Source of the DNA: Rhodobacteraceae bacterium M382
GTDB taxonomy: Bacteria > Pseudomonadota > Alphaproteobacteria > Rhodobacterales > Rhodobacteraceae
Assembly (NCBI GenBank): GCA_025141015.1
Contig: CP081098.1
Location: 3,478,501 to 3,542,500 of the forward strand
Direction of reading: 5' to 3'
DNA length: 64,000 nt
Shown here: positions 9,439 through 18,311 of the stretch, piece by piece
Numbering within the stretch: the first letter of the stretch is position 1
How the letters are laid out: every line of letters begins with the position of its first letter
Notes under the pieces: model-generated
The model's database searches: none
What the model was told of the DNA's origin: nothing
Seen by the model: only the letters and a program-made list of their open reading frames with translations
Position numbers and translations under genes: made by a program

Positions 9439-10401
9439 TTACTTCAGACCCAATTCCATATAGGCTTTTTCGGCCCCGGGATGCAGCGGTGCGCTCAGAC
9501 CGTCGCTGACCATTTCTTCGGCTTTCAGATTGGCGAACGCCGGGTGCAGCTTGCGGAAGTCTTCGATGTTTTCCATCACCGATTTGGCAACCACATAGAC
9601 AACGTCATCCGACACAGTAGCCGACGTCACGAATGTTGCGCCCACACCAAAGGTGGTGGTGTCGCCATCGGTGCCCTTGTACATGCCGCCGGGAATGACC
9701 GCCGTGCGGTAGAACGGATTGTCGGCAACCAGCTTGTCGATCTCGGGTCCGCTGACCGACACCAGTGTTGCGTCACAGGTGGTGGTGGCTTCCTTGATCG
9801 CGGCGGCGGGGTGACCGATGGTATAAATCATCGCGTCAATATTGCCATCACACAGCTGTTTGGCCATTTCTGACCCTTTGTATTCGGTTGCCAGCGCCAG
9901 ATCACCCATACCGATGCCAAAGGCGTCCATCACCACTTCCATGGTTGCGCGCTGACCGGATCCGGGATTGCCCACATTGACCCGCTTGCCTTTGAGATCG
10001 CCAAAGCCTGCAATGCCGCTGTCGGAGCGCACGATCAGTGTAAAGGGTTCCGGGTGGACCGAGAACACGGCGCGCACATCCGGGAACGGGTTGTCCTTGA
10101 ATTTGGAAGTGCCGTGATAGGCATGGTACTGCCAATCGGACTGGGCAACGCCAAATTCCAGCTCTCCGGCCTTGATGGTGTTGATATTGTAAACCGACCC
10201 GCCGGTGGACTCCACGGCGCAGCGAATGCCATGTTCCTTGCGGCTTTTGTTCACCAGACGGCAGATCGCGCCACCTGTGGGATAATAGACCCCGGTGACA
10301 CCGCCGGTGCCAATGGAAATGAACTCTTGCGCAGTGGCTGCACCCGAGAATGTCATGGATGCGATCAATGCCGCACCTGCCAATTTAAGTTTCGAAATCA
10401 T
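9439..10401 (-). CDS. TAXI-family TRAP solute receptor
   Basis: A 320-residue periplasmic binding protein. Residues 1-24 are a signal peptide (MISKLKLAGAALIASMTFSG and then an AxA site). The mature start FISIGTGGVTGVYYPTGGAI is the signature of TAXI receptors (TRAP-associated extracytoplasmic immunogenic protein type). GGGGAG five bases before the ATG supports the start. It delivers substrate to the fused permease encoded next. The region upstream is unusually long and gene-free, so the operon's control elements probably lie there. Confidence 0.93.
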   Translation of the reverse strand: MISKLKLAGAALIASMTFSGAATAQEFISIGTGGVTGVYYPTGGAICRLVNKSRKEHGIRCAVESTGGSVYNINTIKAGELEFGVAQSDWQYHAYHGTSKFKDNPFPDVRAVFSVHPEPFTLIVRSDSGIAGFGDLKGKRVNVGNPGSGQRATMEVVMDAFGIGMGDLALATEYKGSEMAKQLCDGNIDAMIYTIGHPAAAIKEATTTCDATLVSVSGPEIDKLVADNPFYRTAVIPGGMYKGTDGDTTTFGVGATFVTSATVSDDVVYVVAKSVMENIEDFRKLHPAFANLKAEEMVSDGLSAPLHPGAEKAYMELGLK

Positions 10402-10936
10402 CTGTACTCCCCTTTTCTAGTATAGCGATGATCATATTTCGGTCGGCGTTTCGTGTCCGATCACCCGATCTCTGCGCGGGCCTTGGGTTGGATCCCAAAG
10501 TCCCGGAGTACCGAGCGCATACCTGCAAGCATATGCCGCCATATTCTGGACCAGCTGCCTTTCCTTTCGGTTCAGTGCCAAGACCTTGGGCAGAGCCAAC
10601 CATGAAGGCCCACAGGCGTAACGGAGAAAAAAATCAAACTCTCGTCACCAGAGCCGTTTTGCTCGAAACTGCCCCACACCCAAATTCGGCTTGCATCGCT
10701 CACCGCGACCGGCACCAAACGTGAGAACCCTCACGATAGCACATCATCCCGGTATGCGGTGACTGGCTTGCATCACCTCGTCCACGAATCCTCCGATCGC
10801 AGTCAAAGGATTTCACTTGGTGTGCCATGCGTCAACATCAGGCTCCGTAACGTCACCCTGGCGAAATCCGTTTCGGATCAATGTTTTCAACGATCCTGTT
10901 CACCAAACAATGCCCGGTGGGCCGAGCGCAAAGACA
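10402..10936. other. Gene-free region upstream of the TAXI operon
   Basis: About 535 bases without a convincing gene. Open frames on both strands here (for example 10428-10724 plus) lack a ribosome site and recognisable domains. The stretch holds small inverted repeats such as GTGAG-AACC-CTCAC near 10720 and GCATA...TATGC near 10518, but nothing I can name. It presumably contains the promoter of the TAXI operon. Confidence 0.5.
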
Positions 10937-10962
10937 GACGCCGCCCCCTGAGGGACGGCGTC
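10937..10962 (-). terminator. Hairpin behind the aminotransferase gene
   Basis: Arms GACGCCG and CGGCGTC, extended by CCC/GGG, form a GC-rich stem 40 bases beyond the aminotransferase stop codon. The T run is weak on either strand, so termination is plausible but not certain. Confidence 0.5.
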
Positions 10963-11001
10963 ATTTTCATCACCCGACGGGACAATCTGCAATGGTCGGC
11001 T

Positions 11002-12369
11002 CTATTTTGCAGGTGCGTCCATCGCGGCCCGAACACCATCCTGCAGGATATCGAACATCTGGTTGATTTGCGTTTTTGTTATGATGAGGGGGGGAGAAAA
11101 GACGCACATGTTTATGATTGGTCTCAGGATCAGGCCGTTTTTCTGGCAATGTGCATCGATGATGGTTCCGAGTTGATAGTCGTTTTCCAGGGATGTTTTG
11201 TCACCCATTTTGCATTCGACACATCCCATCAGGCCCATTCCGCGTGTATCGGCGACGATGTCCAGCTCAGACAGCGCGTGCAGTCGTTCCTGGAACAGCG
11301 GTGTGACCTCACGCACATGATCCAGGATGCCTTCGGATTCGATGATTTCGATATTCTTCAGCGCGGCCGCGGCGCTGACCGGATGACCCGAATAGGTAAA
11401 CCCGTTCGAAAATGTCGCCCCCTGCGCGGCGGCACCGGATACCTCGTCAATCAGCCGATCCGAGATAATGCAGCCCCCCATTGGCACATAGCCTGATGTC
11501 ATGCCCTTGGCGCAGGTGATGATGTCGGGGGTGATGCCGAACACCTCCTCGGAGGCGAACCAATGTCCCAAACGGCCAAAGCCGGTGACGACCTCGTCGG
11601 AGATATACAAAACATCGTGGCGGCGACAGATTTCGAGGCAGCGTTTGTGATAGCCCGGCGGCGGTACGATCACCCCACCAGAGGCCAGAATGGGTTCTGC
11701 GATAAAGGCCGCCACCTTCTCTGCGCCCAGGTGCAGGATCGCCTGCTCCAGATCCTGCACCTTCTGGTCCAGAAAATCCTCCATGCTGGTGCCTTCATCC
11801 CGGTGCAGCGGGTTCACATCCGGCAGGAAATGCGCCAGCCCCTCGGCCTTGTCCAGCCACAGCCGGTCACGCTCCTTGCCGCTGACGCTGGCCGCCAGAT
11901 AGGTAGAGCCATGATAGGCTTTGTGCCTGGAGATCACGATCTTCTTTTCCGGGTGTCCCAACAGGTTGTTGCGGAATTGAATGAACCGCAGTGCGCTATC
12001 GACCGCCGTGGACCCGCCGGTGGTAAAGAACACATGGTTCAGATCCCCCGGCGTACGGGCGGCAATTTCATGGGCCAAACGCGCAGCGGTCGAATGGGCA
12101 TTGTTGAACGGCGAAAAATAGGCCATCTGACGGGCCTGATCGGCCATGGCATCGGCCATGTCATCGCGCCCATAGCCAATCTGGACACACCACATGCCCC
12201 CCGGCCCGTCGATCAGACGATCGCCTTTTTCGGTAACCACATAGACGCCCTCGCCCCCTTCAACAAAGGTACGCTCGTTGTGGCCAATCGCCTCCATGCC
12301 CTCCCAGGGGTGGACAAAATTCTCATTGTCCCAGCGGTTCATCGTGGCGTGATCATTGTATTTCAGCAT
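11002..12369 (-). CDS. Class III (omega-type) PLP aminotransferase
   Basis: A 455-residue fold-type I aminotransferase of class III, the group that includes GABA, beta-alanine, taurine and diamine aminotransferases. The phosphate-binding TTGGSTAVDSALR, the ring-stacking aspartate in SDEVVTGFGR (D258) and the Schiff-base lysine in CAKGMTSG (K289) are all present. The ATG at 12369 follows a run of G bases 6 bases upstream and leaves 13 bases after the MttB gene; the in-frame ATG at 12393 would overlap it. As last gene of the transporter-TMADH-MttB operon it may deaminate the primary amine left after demethylation. That step is inference, and the amine substrate is unknown. Confidence 0.93.
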   Translation of the reverse strand: MLKYNDHATMNRWDNENFVHPWEGMEAIGHNERTFVEGGEGVYVVTEKGDRLIDGPGGMWCVQIGYGRDDMADAMADQARQMAYFSPFNNAHSTAARLAHEIAARTPGDLNHVFFTTGGSTAVDSALRFIQFRNNLLGHPEKKIVISRHKAYHGSTYLAASVSGKERDRLWLDKAEGLAHFLPDVNPLHRDEGTSMEDFLDQKVQDLEQAILHLGAEKVAAFIAEPILASGGVIVPPPGYHKRCLEICRRHDVLYISDEVVTGFGRLGHWFASEEVFGITPDIITCAKGMTSGYVPMGGCIISDRLIDEVSGAAAQGATFSNGFTYSGHPVSAAAALKNIEIIESEGILDHVREVTPLFQERLHALSELDIVADTRGMGLMGCVECKMGDKTSLENDYQLGTIIDAHCQKNGLILRPIINMCVFSPPLIITKTQINQMFDILQDGVRAAMDAPAK

Positions 12370-12382
12370 GTCATACCCCCCA

Positions 12383-13969
12383 TCAGACGACATTGGCGCG
12401 TGGGGCCGGACGGGTCATGGTGTCGGCCTCAAAAACGATGTCGAATTCGCTGCGCACCTGGGCATCTGCGCCCCCAAAATAATTCGGGAAATGGCTGTTC
12501 AGGATGGCGTCGGATTTGACCCTGGCCCGCTCCAGCAGGTCGGTCTTGCCTTCGGTTTCCCAGGTGTCCGTGCGTTCGCGGTCCATCAGCTTGGGATAGA
12601 CATATTCGTTGTTCATATAAGACAACGTATGCGGATTGCCCAGGAAATGCCCCGGATCGATCGCGCAAGTGTGGATGACGTCAACGGCCAGGGTCTCGTC
12701 CGACACTTCGATGCCGCGCAGAGTGCGCAGGATCATGCCGCCTGCTTCATCATCAATCACCATGCTCTCGAAACTGCACCCCATAAGGGATCCGATCATG
12801 CCGCCAAATTCGCACAGTCGATTGGCGCCGGCATGGGCCGCAAGCGTAAAGGTCAGCGCCTTTTCCAACCCGTATTGCGCATCCGGGATCTTGGCATCGG
12901 TCATGCCCGCGCCCACCGACGTGGGCAGGTTATAGAAATTGCCCATCTGAACCGCGGCTGCGCCGATCAGCGCCTGTTCTCCGCCACCGCCGGTGAAGGA
13001 TCCGCTGCGCAGGTCGGTGATGAAGGGCCAGGCCGCAAAACACACCGGGCACCCCGGATTGATCAGATTCACAATCGCCACACAGGCCAGGGTTTCGGCA
13101 ACGGCCTGCGCCAACGTCCCGGCCAAAGTCGCGGGAGCTGTAGCCCCGGCCTGCGGCGGGACGGCCAGATCGACGGTCAGCCCCAATTTGGCCGTGTCGA
13201 TCATCAATTCCAGGTTTTCGCGACCAAAACGCAGCGGCGACACCACAGGGCAACCGCCAAAGATCACCGAAGGTTTCTTTAAAAAGCTCCCTTCGCCACC
13301 CGAGGCCAGATCGAACATGCGGATCGCATGGGGCAGATGGCTGCGATCGCGGAAGGTCAGACAGGCGGGTTTCTGACTGCCCGCAAGAATGGAATAGGTG
13401 ACATTCATGTCATGGGCCAGATCGCCCGTCACATCGGTGGCCAATACCGTGTCACCCAGCATGTGGATGTTTTCCAGCTGATCGACCAGCCGGGTAAAAT
13501 CATAAACGTCCCGCAGGGTTGATGGGCGATAGGATTTGGTCTCGGCGTCAAAGGTGGTAACCGCCGTGCCCGAGTTCGAGAAATATACGCTTTGCGCGGT
13601 GCAATGCATGTCGTCTTTGCCAGCGCGCTCGCCCCGCGCATGGACATAAAATTCGCGCGCCGCCCCAGCCAGCAGATCCTCCATCAAGGCGCGGGGGAAA
13701 CACAGCCGGTTGTGCGCATTCAGCACGGCCCCCTTTGGCAGCACCAGATCCAGCAGCTCGGGCGTGTGATCGGACAGGCCGGTTCGGTCCAGAATGGTCA
13801 GCGCCGCATTGTGGATGCGCTCCATGTCGACATCCGACAGGGGCTTGTAACGCCCCCCGCTCAACCCGGCGCGCACCGCTTCGTTGCCGGTGGTTTCGGA
13901 CTGGGTAACAAGGCGGGCCTGACGCCCTCCGCTGCGGCGGCTGGGGCGTCTTGCGGACATGTTGGGCAT
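12383..13969 (-). CDS. MttB-family (trimethylamine methyltransferase-like) protein, copy 1
   Basis: A 528-residue member of the MttB superfamily. Archaeal MttB uses pyrrolysine to move a methyl group from trimethylamine to a corrinoid protein; many bacterial relatives lack pyrrolysine and act on glycine betaine, proline betaine, carnitine and similar quaternary amines. Here the frame has no internal TAG, so it is a non-pyrrolysine type. The N-terminal 25 residues are basic and low in complexity. The start ATG overlaps the stop of the upstream flavoprotein as TAATG, so the two are tightly coupled. No corrinoid protein gene occurs anywhere in the window. A role in quaternary amine demethylation is supported by context; the exact substrate is not. 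Confidence 0.9.
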   Translation of the reverse strand: MPNMSARRPSRRSGGRQARLVTQSETTGNEAVRAGLSGGRYKPLSDVDMERIHNAALTILDRTGLSDHTPELLDLVLPKGAVLNAHNRLCFPRALMEDLLAGAAREFYVHARGERAGKDDMHCTAQSVYFSNSGTAVTTFDAETKSYRPSTLRDVYDFTRLVDQLENIHMLGDTVLATDVTGDLAHDMNVTYSILAGSQKPACLTFRDRSHLPHAIRMFDLASGGEGSFLKKPSVIFGGCPVVSPLRFGRENLELMIDTAKLGLTVDLAVPPQAGATAPATLAGTLAQAVAETLACVAIVNLINPGCPVCFAAWPFITDLRSGSFTGGGGEQALIGAAAVQMGNFYNLPTSVGAGMTDAKIPDAQYGLEKALTFTLAAHAGANRLCEFGGMIGSLMGCSFESMVIDDEAGGMILRTLRGIEVSDETLAVDVIHTCAIDPGHFLGNPHTLSYMNNEYVYPKLMDRERTDTWETEGKTDLLERARVKSDAILNSHFPNYFGGADAQVRSEFDIVFEADTMTRPAPRANVV

Positions 13970-16035
13970 TAGATTTCCCCTTCTTCAAGGTCGATGATTT
14001 CACGGCGGAACCAGTCGCGGTCCACCTCTGTGTCTGAGCGTTCAAAATTCCGGGCAGCCATATGTCCGCTGTATGTCGCGTCTGCGATGAGCGCCGGGGC
14101 GGCGGCGTCCCCGATGAGCTGGAGAGTTTTGAGCCCCTTGGCTTGCAAACCGGTGTAAAGCGCCGTTTCGCGGGTGCGTTCGGTGACCAGCACCGCAGAC
14201 CCGCAGGAAAACTGGGTGGGACGGCTGGTAAAACTGCAGACACTCTGCACCGTGGCCGCGTCCACCCCGGCCAGGATCTGATTACAGCGGATGTCCACCC
14301 CCAGCTCGATCAGGCGGGTCTGGATGCGGTGCTGTTCCAGGGTCAGCCCGGTAAAGGACGACACCAGCGGTTCGGGGGTGACGAAGGTCACCGCATGCCC
14401 GGCCACGGCCAGCTGTTCGGCGATCACCCCGGCGATATAGGCGTGATCATCATCATAAATCACCACCGGCCCATCGGGCGGCCGGATCCCGGCCATGATG
14501 TCATCCGGGGTCAGGATCACCGCGTCCGGTGCAATCGTGGGACGCGCGCGCAGCGTGTTGCGCCCGACACCATCGGCGCGCCACTGGGCCCCGGTGGCGA
14601 CAAAGACATTGGGAATACCCAACTCCAGCACTTGGGCGGCATCAAGGCGGCTGTCCGTATAGATCTGCACATTGGCGCGTTGGCGCAGGTCGTGCAGACG
14701 GTAATCGGCCACCCGGATCCAGGCCCCCAGGCCAGGCAGCCGGCTTTCGCACAGCACCCGTCCGCCCAGCTCGGCGCGCGCTTCGGCCAGGGTCACCTGA
14801 TAGCCGCGCCGGGCCAGTTGCATGGCACATTCCAACCCCGCAGGACCGGCCCCGATCACCAGCGCATCCTCCTCCTCGCCCTTGGCAGCGATCTGTTCAG
14901 GATGCCAGCCGCGGCGCCATTCCTCGCCCATGGTTGGGTTCTGGGTACAGCGGATCGGAACCCCGGCGCTGTCGGCAGCAACACAGATGTTGCACCCGAT
15001 GCATTCGCGGATCTCGTCCACTCGACCCTGTTCGATCTTGGTCGGTAGGAAGGGATCGGCAATCGACGGGCGCGCGGCACCGATAAAATCGACAATCCCC
15101 TTGCGCACCATCGACGCCATCATGTCCGGCGAGGTCAGCCGCCCGACCCCGACCACTGGTTTGGAAGTCACGGATTTCACGAACGAGATATAATCGTTCT
15201 GATACCCATCGAGCGGCTGGAACCGTGTGGTGGCGGAATCATTGGCCCAACTCGTCACATTCACGTCCCACAGATCCGGCAGCTCTGCCAGCATCTCGAC
15301 CACGGCGCGCCCCTCTTCGGCGGCCTGCATGCCATCCGCGCCCAGCATCTCATCGACAGCGAACCGGAATGCCACCGCACAGGTATCACCCACCGCGTCA
15401 TGGGTCTCTTCCAACAGCTCGCGGGTCAGACGCAGCCGGTTTTCCAGGGATCCGCCATATTCATCCGAGCGATCGTTCATATGGGGTTTCAAAAAGTGAT
15501 GCGCCAACGTCATGTCATGCCCGGCATAGACATATACAATGTCAAACCCCGCCTCGCGCGCCCGCAGCGCCGCCGCCCGATGCCAGCGGCGCAGATCGCG
15601 AATGTCGGATTTGTCCATGGCACGGGCCTGTTTGGGATAAACCAGCTCCAGCGACATGTCCGAGGGGGCCAACACCGGAGCCCGGCTCAGCAGGTTCTGG
15701 GCGTGGCTGCCATTATGGGCCAGCTCTATGGCGGCCAGCGACCCTTTGGCGTGCACGCCTTCGGTCATCAGCCGCAACGCCGGAATGTCGCGGGCATCCC
15801 ACAGCCGGTTTTCCGCATAAGGCGACAGATCCGAGGTCGGGTGGATCTCGGTCTCCTGATTGCAGACCACAGCCCAGCCACCTTCGGCCTTCATCGCCCG
15901 CATTGCCGCCTCTGCACGGGGGCGCAGATGGCCCATGCCATTGCAATGAGGCACCTGAAAGAAACGGTTGCGCGCGGTCACCGGACCGATCTGCACCGGT
16001 TCAAAAAGCACAGAATATGGGTTCGCCTCTGACAT
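13969..16035 (-). CDS. Trimethylamine dehydrogenase-like iron-sulfur flavoprotein (copy 1)
   Basis: 688 residues: an N-terminal FMN TIM barrel (1-340), a [4Fe-4S] motif C345-x2-C348-x2-C351-x11-C363, then a Rossmann part with GAGPAG at about 395. It closely resembles bacterial trimethylamine and dimethylamine dehydrogenases as I recall them: C31 in QVPHCNGMGH matches the cysteine that binds FMN covalently, and Y170, H173 and D266 match the catalytic residues. The trimethylammonium-binding aromatic bowl is only partly kept (W263 present, the other two positions not aromatic), so the substrate probably differs from trimethylamine. I chose the ATG at 16035 (MSEANPYS); upstream in-frame codons run into the binding-protein gene. 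Oxidative N-demethylation is the likely reaction. Confidence 0.92.
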   Translation of the reverse strand: MSEANPYSVLFEPVQIGPVTARNRFFQVPHCNGMGHLRPRAEAAMRAMKAEGGWAVVCNQETEIHPTSDLSPYAENRLWDARDIPALRLMTEGVHAKGSLAAIELAHNGSHAQNLLSRAPVLAPSDMSLELVYPKQARAMDKSDIRDLRRWHRAAALRAREAGFDIVYVYAGHDMTLAHHFLKPHMNDRSDEYGGSLENRLRLTRELLEETHDAVGDTCAVAFRFAVDEMLGADGMQAAEEGRAVVEMLAELPDLWDVNVTSWANDSATTRFQPLDGYQNDYISFVKSVTSKPVVGVGRLTSPDMMASMVRKGIVDFIGAARPSIADPFLPTKIEQGRVDEIRECIGCNICVAADSAGVPIRCTQNPTMGEEWRRGWHPEQIAAKGEEEDALVIGAGPAGLECAMQLARRGYQVTLAEARAELGGRVLCESRLPGLGAWIRVADYRLHDLRQRANVQIYTDSRLDAAQVLELGIPNVFVATGAQWRADGVGRNTLRARPTIAPDAVILTPDDIMAGIRPPDGPVVIYDDDHAYIAGVIAEQLAVAGHAVTFVTPEPLVSSFTGLTLEQHRIQTRLIELGVDIRCNQILAGVDAATVQSVCSFTSRPTQFSCGSAVLVTERTRETALYTGLQAKGLKTLQLIGDAAAPALIADATYSGHMAARNFERSDTEVDRDWFRREIIDLEEGEI

Positions 16036-16099
16036 GAGAACGCCTTTTTGTCGGGTGATTGTCGGGGACCCCATATGGAGCCCCCGGTGTTGGGGGTGT

Positions 16100-17158
16100 T
16101 TAGAAGCCGGCCTTGATGCGCTCGAATTCCTTGAGCATCTTGGCTTCAAGCTCGGGTGTGACCGCGTCAAAGAACAAGCTGCCTTCAAAGAAGGATTTGG
16201 GGTCGTCAAACCCGTATTGCGCAATCAGGTCCTGATCCGAGATACCAAAGGCCTCGGCATTGGCATGCGGATAGCCCCAGCTTTCGATGATGTATTTGCC
16301 GCTGGCCGCATCCGAGAGCGCGTTCAGGTGATCATAGATCTGATCCACCGGCGTGGTTGACGATTTCAGATGCACATAGCCGCAAACCCAGGTGGCAATG
16401 CCCTTGTCGATGTCGCGCATCATCTTGGCCGGGGTTTCATTCCAGATCAGGTTCAGCTCGGACTGGTTCCAGGCCCAGCCCATCTCCAGCTCACCTGACG
16501 CCATCGCCTGGTCCATCTGCCCTGCATCCGACCAGTAGAACCGCACATTGGGATGGATCGAACGCAGGAAGTCGGAGGCCTGTTGGAACTGTTCATCGCT
16601 GAGGCTGGTGTAATCAGCGCTGTTGCCCGTCGCCAAGGATGCCAACGCATAGGCCGACGAGGCCGCATCCGGGATCGAGATCTTGCCCTGATAGGCCGGA
16701 TCAGCCAACAGCTGCAGTGCGATCTGTTCATCCGTGATCTTGTCCGTGCGATAAATCAGACCGGTGTTGCCCCATTCAAACGGCAGCATGTACAGCTTGC
16801 CATCCAGCATGATGCCATCGACATCCTTGATTTCAGGCAGCATCGCGTCCCAATTGCTCAGCTTTGCGGGATCCAGCGGCTGGATCAGATCAGCTGCCAC
16901 CCATTTGCGGACCGCATCCGAACAGGGATGCGCCAGATCCGCCGCAAACCCGGACTGAAGCTTGGTGAACGCCTCTTCCTGGCTGCCAAAGAACGTATAA
17001 GACGGGGCCGCGCCGTATTTCTCCATATAGGCCCCAAAAAACCCCTGATCCTCGTAGCCGGACCAGTCAAACACCGTTAGCGCCGATCCATCGGCCAAGG
17101 CCGTGTTGGCGGTCAGAACGGCCGAAATGGCCAGTGACCCGAATGTTGTAAATTTCAT
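16100..17158 (-). CDS. ABC transporter substrate-binding protein (PotD-like)
   Basis: A 352-residue periplasmic binding protein with a signal peptide (MKFTTFGSLAISAVLTANTA, cleavage after ALA). LTVFDWSGYED right after cleavage is typical of the PotD/PotF polyamine and betaine-type family. The ATG at 17158 has GGGAG seven bases upstream. It is the fourth gene of a permease-permease-ATPase-receptor set and directly precedes the TMADH-like gene, so its ligand is probably the amine that the operon degrades. Polyamine binding is the family default but does not fit the enzymes downstream as well as a methylated amine does. Confidence 0.92.
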   Translation of the reverse strand: MKFTTFGSLAISAVLTANTALADGSALTVFDWSGYEDQGFFGAYMEKYGAAPSYTFFGSQEEAFTKLQSGFAADLAHPCSDAVRKWVAADLIQPLDPAKLSNWDAMLPEIKDVDGIMLDGKLYMLPFEWGNTGLIYRTDKITDEQIALQLLADPAYQGKISIPDAASSAYALASLATGNSADYTSLSDEQFQQASDFLRSIHPNVRFYWSDAGQMDQAMASGELEMGWAWNQSELNLIWNETPAKMMRDIDKGIATWVCGYVHLKSSTTPVDQIYDHLNALSDAASGKYIIESWGYPHANAEAFGISDQDLIAQYGFDDPKSFFEGSLFFDAVTPELEAKMLKEFERIKAGF

Positions 17159-17177
17159 CTGTATTCTCCCTGAGTGA

Positions 17178-18311
17178 TTATTGGTTGCGGTCCTGATCGG
17201 CCCCCGGATCAGGCCCCAGATCAATCACCGAGGCGCTTTGCACCCCCAGCCAGACCTGATCGCCGGGCCTGTGATCGACAGTGTGGAAGTAATTCGGAAC
17301 CGAGGCCGCAATCGGCCTGTCGATGCCCGCCACCTGCACATGGTAGTGAACATTCTCTCCGTAAAAGGCGACATCGCGGATGGTGCCCTGCACGGTGGCG
17401 TCATAACCGTCGGGCCGAGTGCCCGAGATCTCCAACTGTTCGGGACGGATCCCGACCGAGATCACCCGCCCGCCCGGGCGGACATTGGGATTGCGATCAA
17501 TGGGCAACAGACCAAAACATGGGGTTGTCACGGTGATCCGATCCCCGTGGTCGTCGGTGATTTCAGCGGGCAAGAAATTCATCTCACCAATGAAACTGGC
17601 CACCTCGCGGGTGCCGGGTTTGGCATAAAGCGTCTGGGGCGCATCAACCTGTACCAATTCGCCGTTGAACATCACCCCGATGCGATCGGACATGGTCATC
17701 GCCTCGTATTGGTCATGGGTGACCATGACGAATGTGATGCCCAGGCTTTGCTGTAGATGACGCATCTCGAACTGCATCTGCTCGCGCAGCTTCTTGTCCA
17801 GCGCAGACAGCGGTTCATCCAGCAACAGCACCTTGGGCCGCATCACCAGCGCGCGCGCCAGAGCCACACGCTGACGCTGACCACCTGACAATTCGGTGGC
17901 ACCGCGGGTTTGCAAGCCGCCCAGCTCGACCATCTCCAACGCCTCGCTGACGCGGGCCTCAATCTCGGATTTGGCAATCCCGCGCCCGCGCAGACCATAG
18001 GCCACATTGTTACCCACGTTCAGATGCGGAAAGATCGCATAGCTCTGGAACACCATGTTGGTGGGCCGCTTGTTGGCCGCAATCCCATCCATGTCCTGAC
18101 CGTCGATCAGAACCTGACCCGCTGTCGGGTCCTGGAACCCCGCGATCATCCGCAACACCGTGGTCTTGCCACAACCCGAGGGGCCCAACAGCGAGAAGAA
18201 TTCACCTTCGCGCAGGTTCAGAGACAGATCCGATACCGCCTGGAAGGTGCCGAACCGTTTCTGCAGGCCCTTGATTTCGATAATGTTCTTCTGGTGCACG
18301 GGCGGCCTCAT
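17178..18311 (-). CDS. ABC transporter ATP-binding protein (PotA-like)
   Basis: A 377-residue ATPase of the spermidine/putrescine type. It has Walker A GPSGCGKTT, signature LSGGQRQR, Walker B VLLLDEPLSALD and a C-terminal TOBE domain (about 285-365), the extra domain that marks PotA-like proteins. It powers uptake with the two permeases encoded just upstream. Its ATG overlaps the stop of the preceding permease by four bases (ATGA), so translation is coupled. Confidence 0.95.
   Translation of the reverse strand: MRPPVHQKNIIEIKGLQKRFGTFQAVSDLSLNLREGEFFSLLGPSGCGKTTVLRMIAGFQDPTAGQVLIDGQDMDGIAANKRPTNMVFQSYAIFPHLNVGNNVAYGLRGRGIAKSEIEARVSEALEMVELGGLQTRGATELSGGQRQRVALARALVMRPKVLLLDEPLSALDKKLREQMQFEMRHLQQSLGITFVMVTHDQYEAMTMSDRIGVMFNGELVQVDAPQTLYAKPGTREVASFIGEMNFLPAEITDDHGDRITVTTPCFGLLPIDRNPNVRPGGRVISVGIRPEQLEISGTRPDGYDATVQGTIRDVAFYGENVHYHVQVAGIDRPIAASVPNYFHTVDHRPGDQVWLGVQSASVIDLGPDPGADQDRNQ

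Noticed and set aside
10428-10724. Small plus-strand open frame of 98 codons
   Set aside because: No ribosome site, no recognisable domain and atypical composition; an overlapping minus frame is equally open.
12383-13969. Pyrrolysine-containing trimethylamine methyltransferase
   Set aside because: No in-frame TAG interrupts either MttB-like gene and no pyl genes are present, so both are non-pyrrolysine members.
16036-16224. N-terminal extension of flavoprotein copy 1
   Set aside because: The extra residues are low-complexity and are the complement of the receptor gene's 3' end; the conserved protein starts at 16035.
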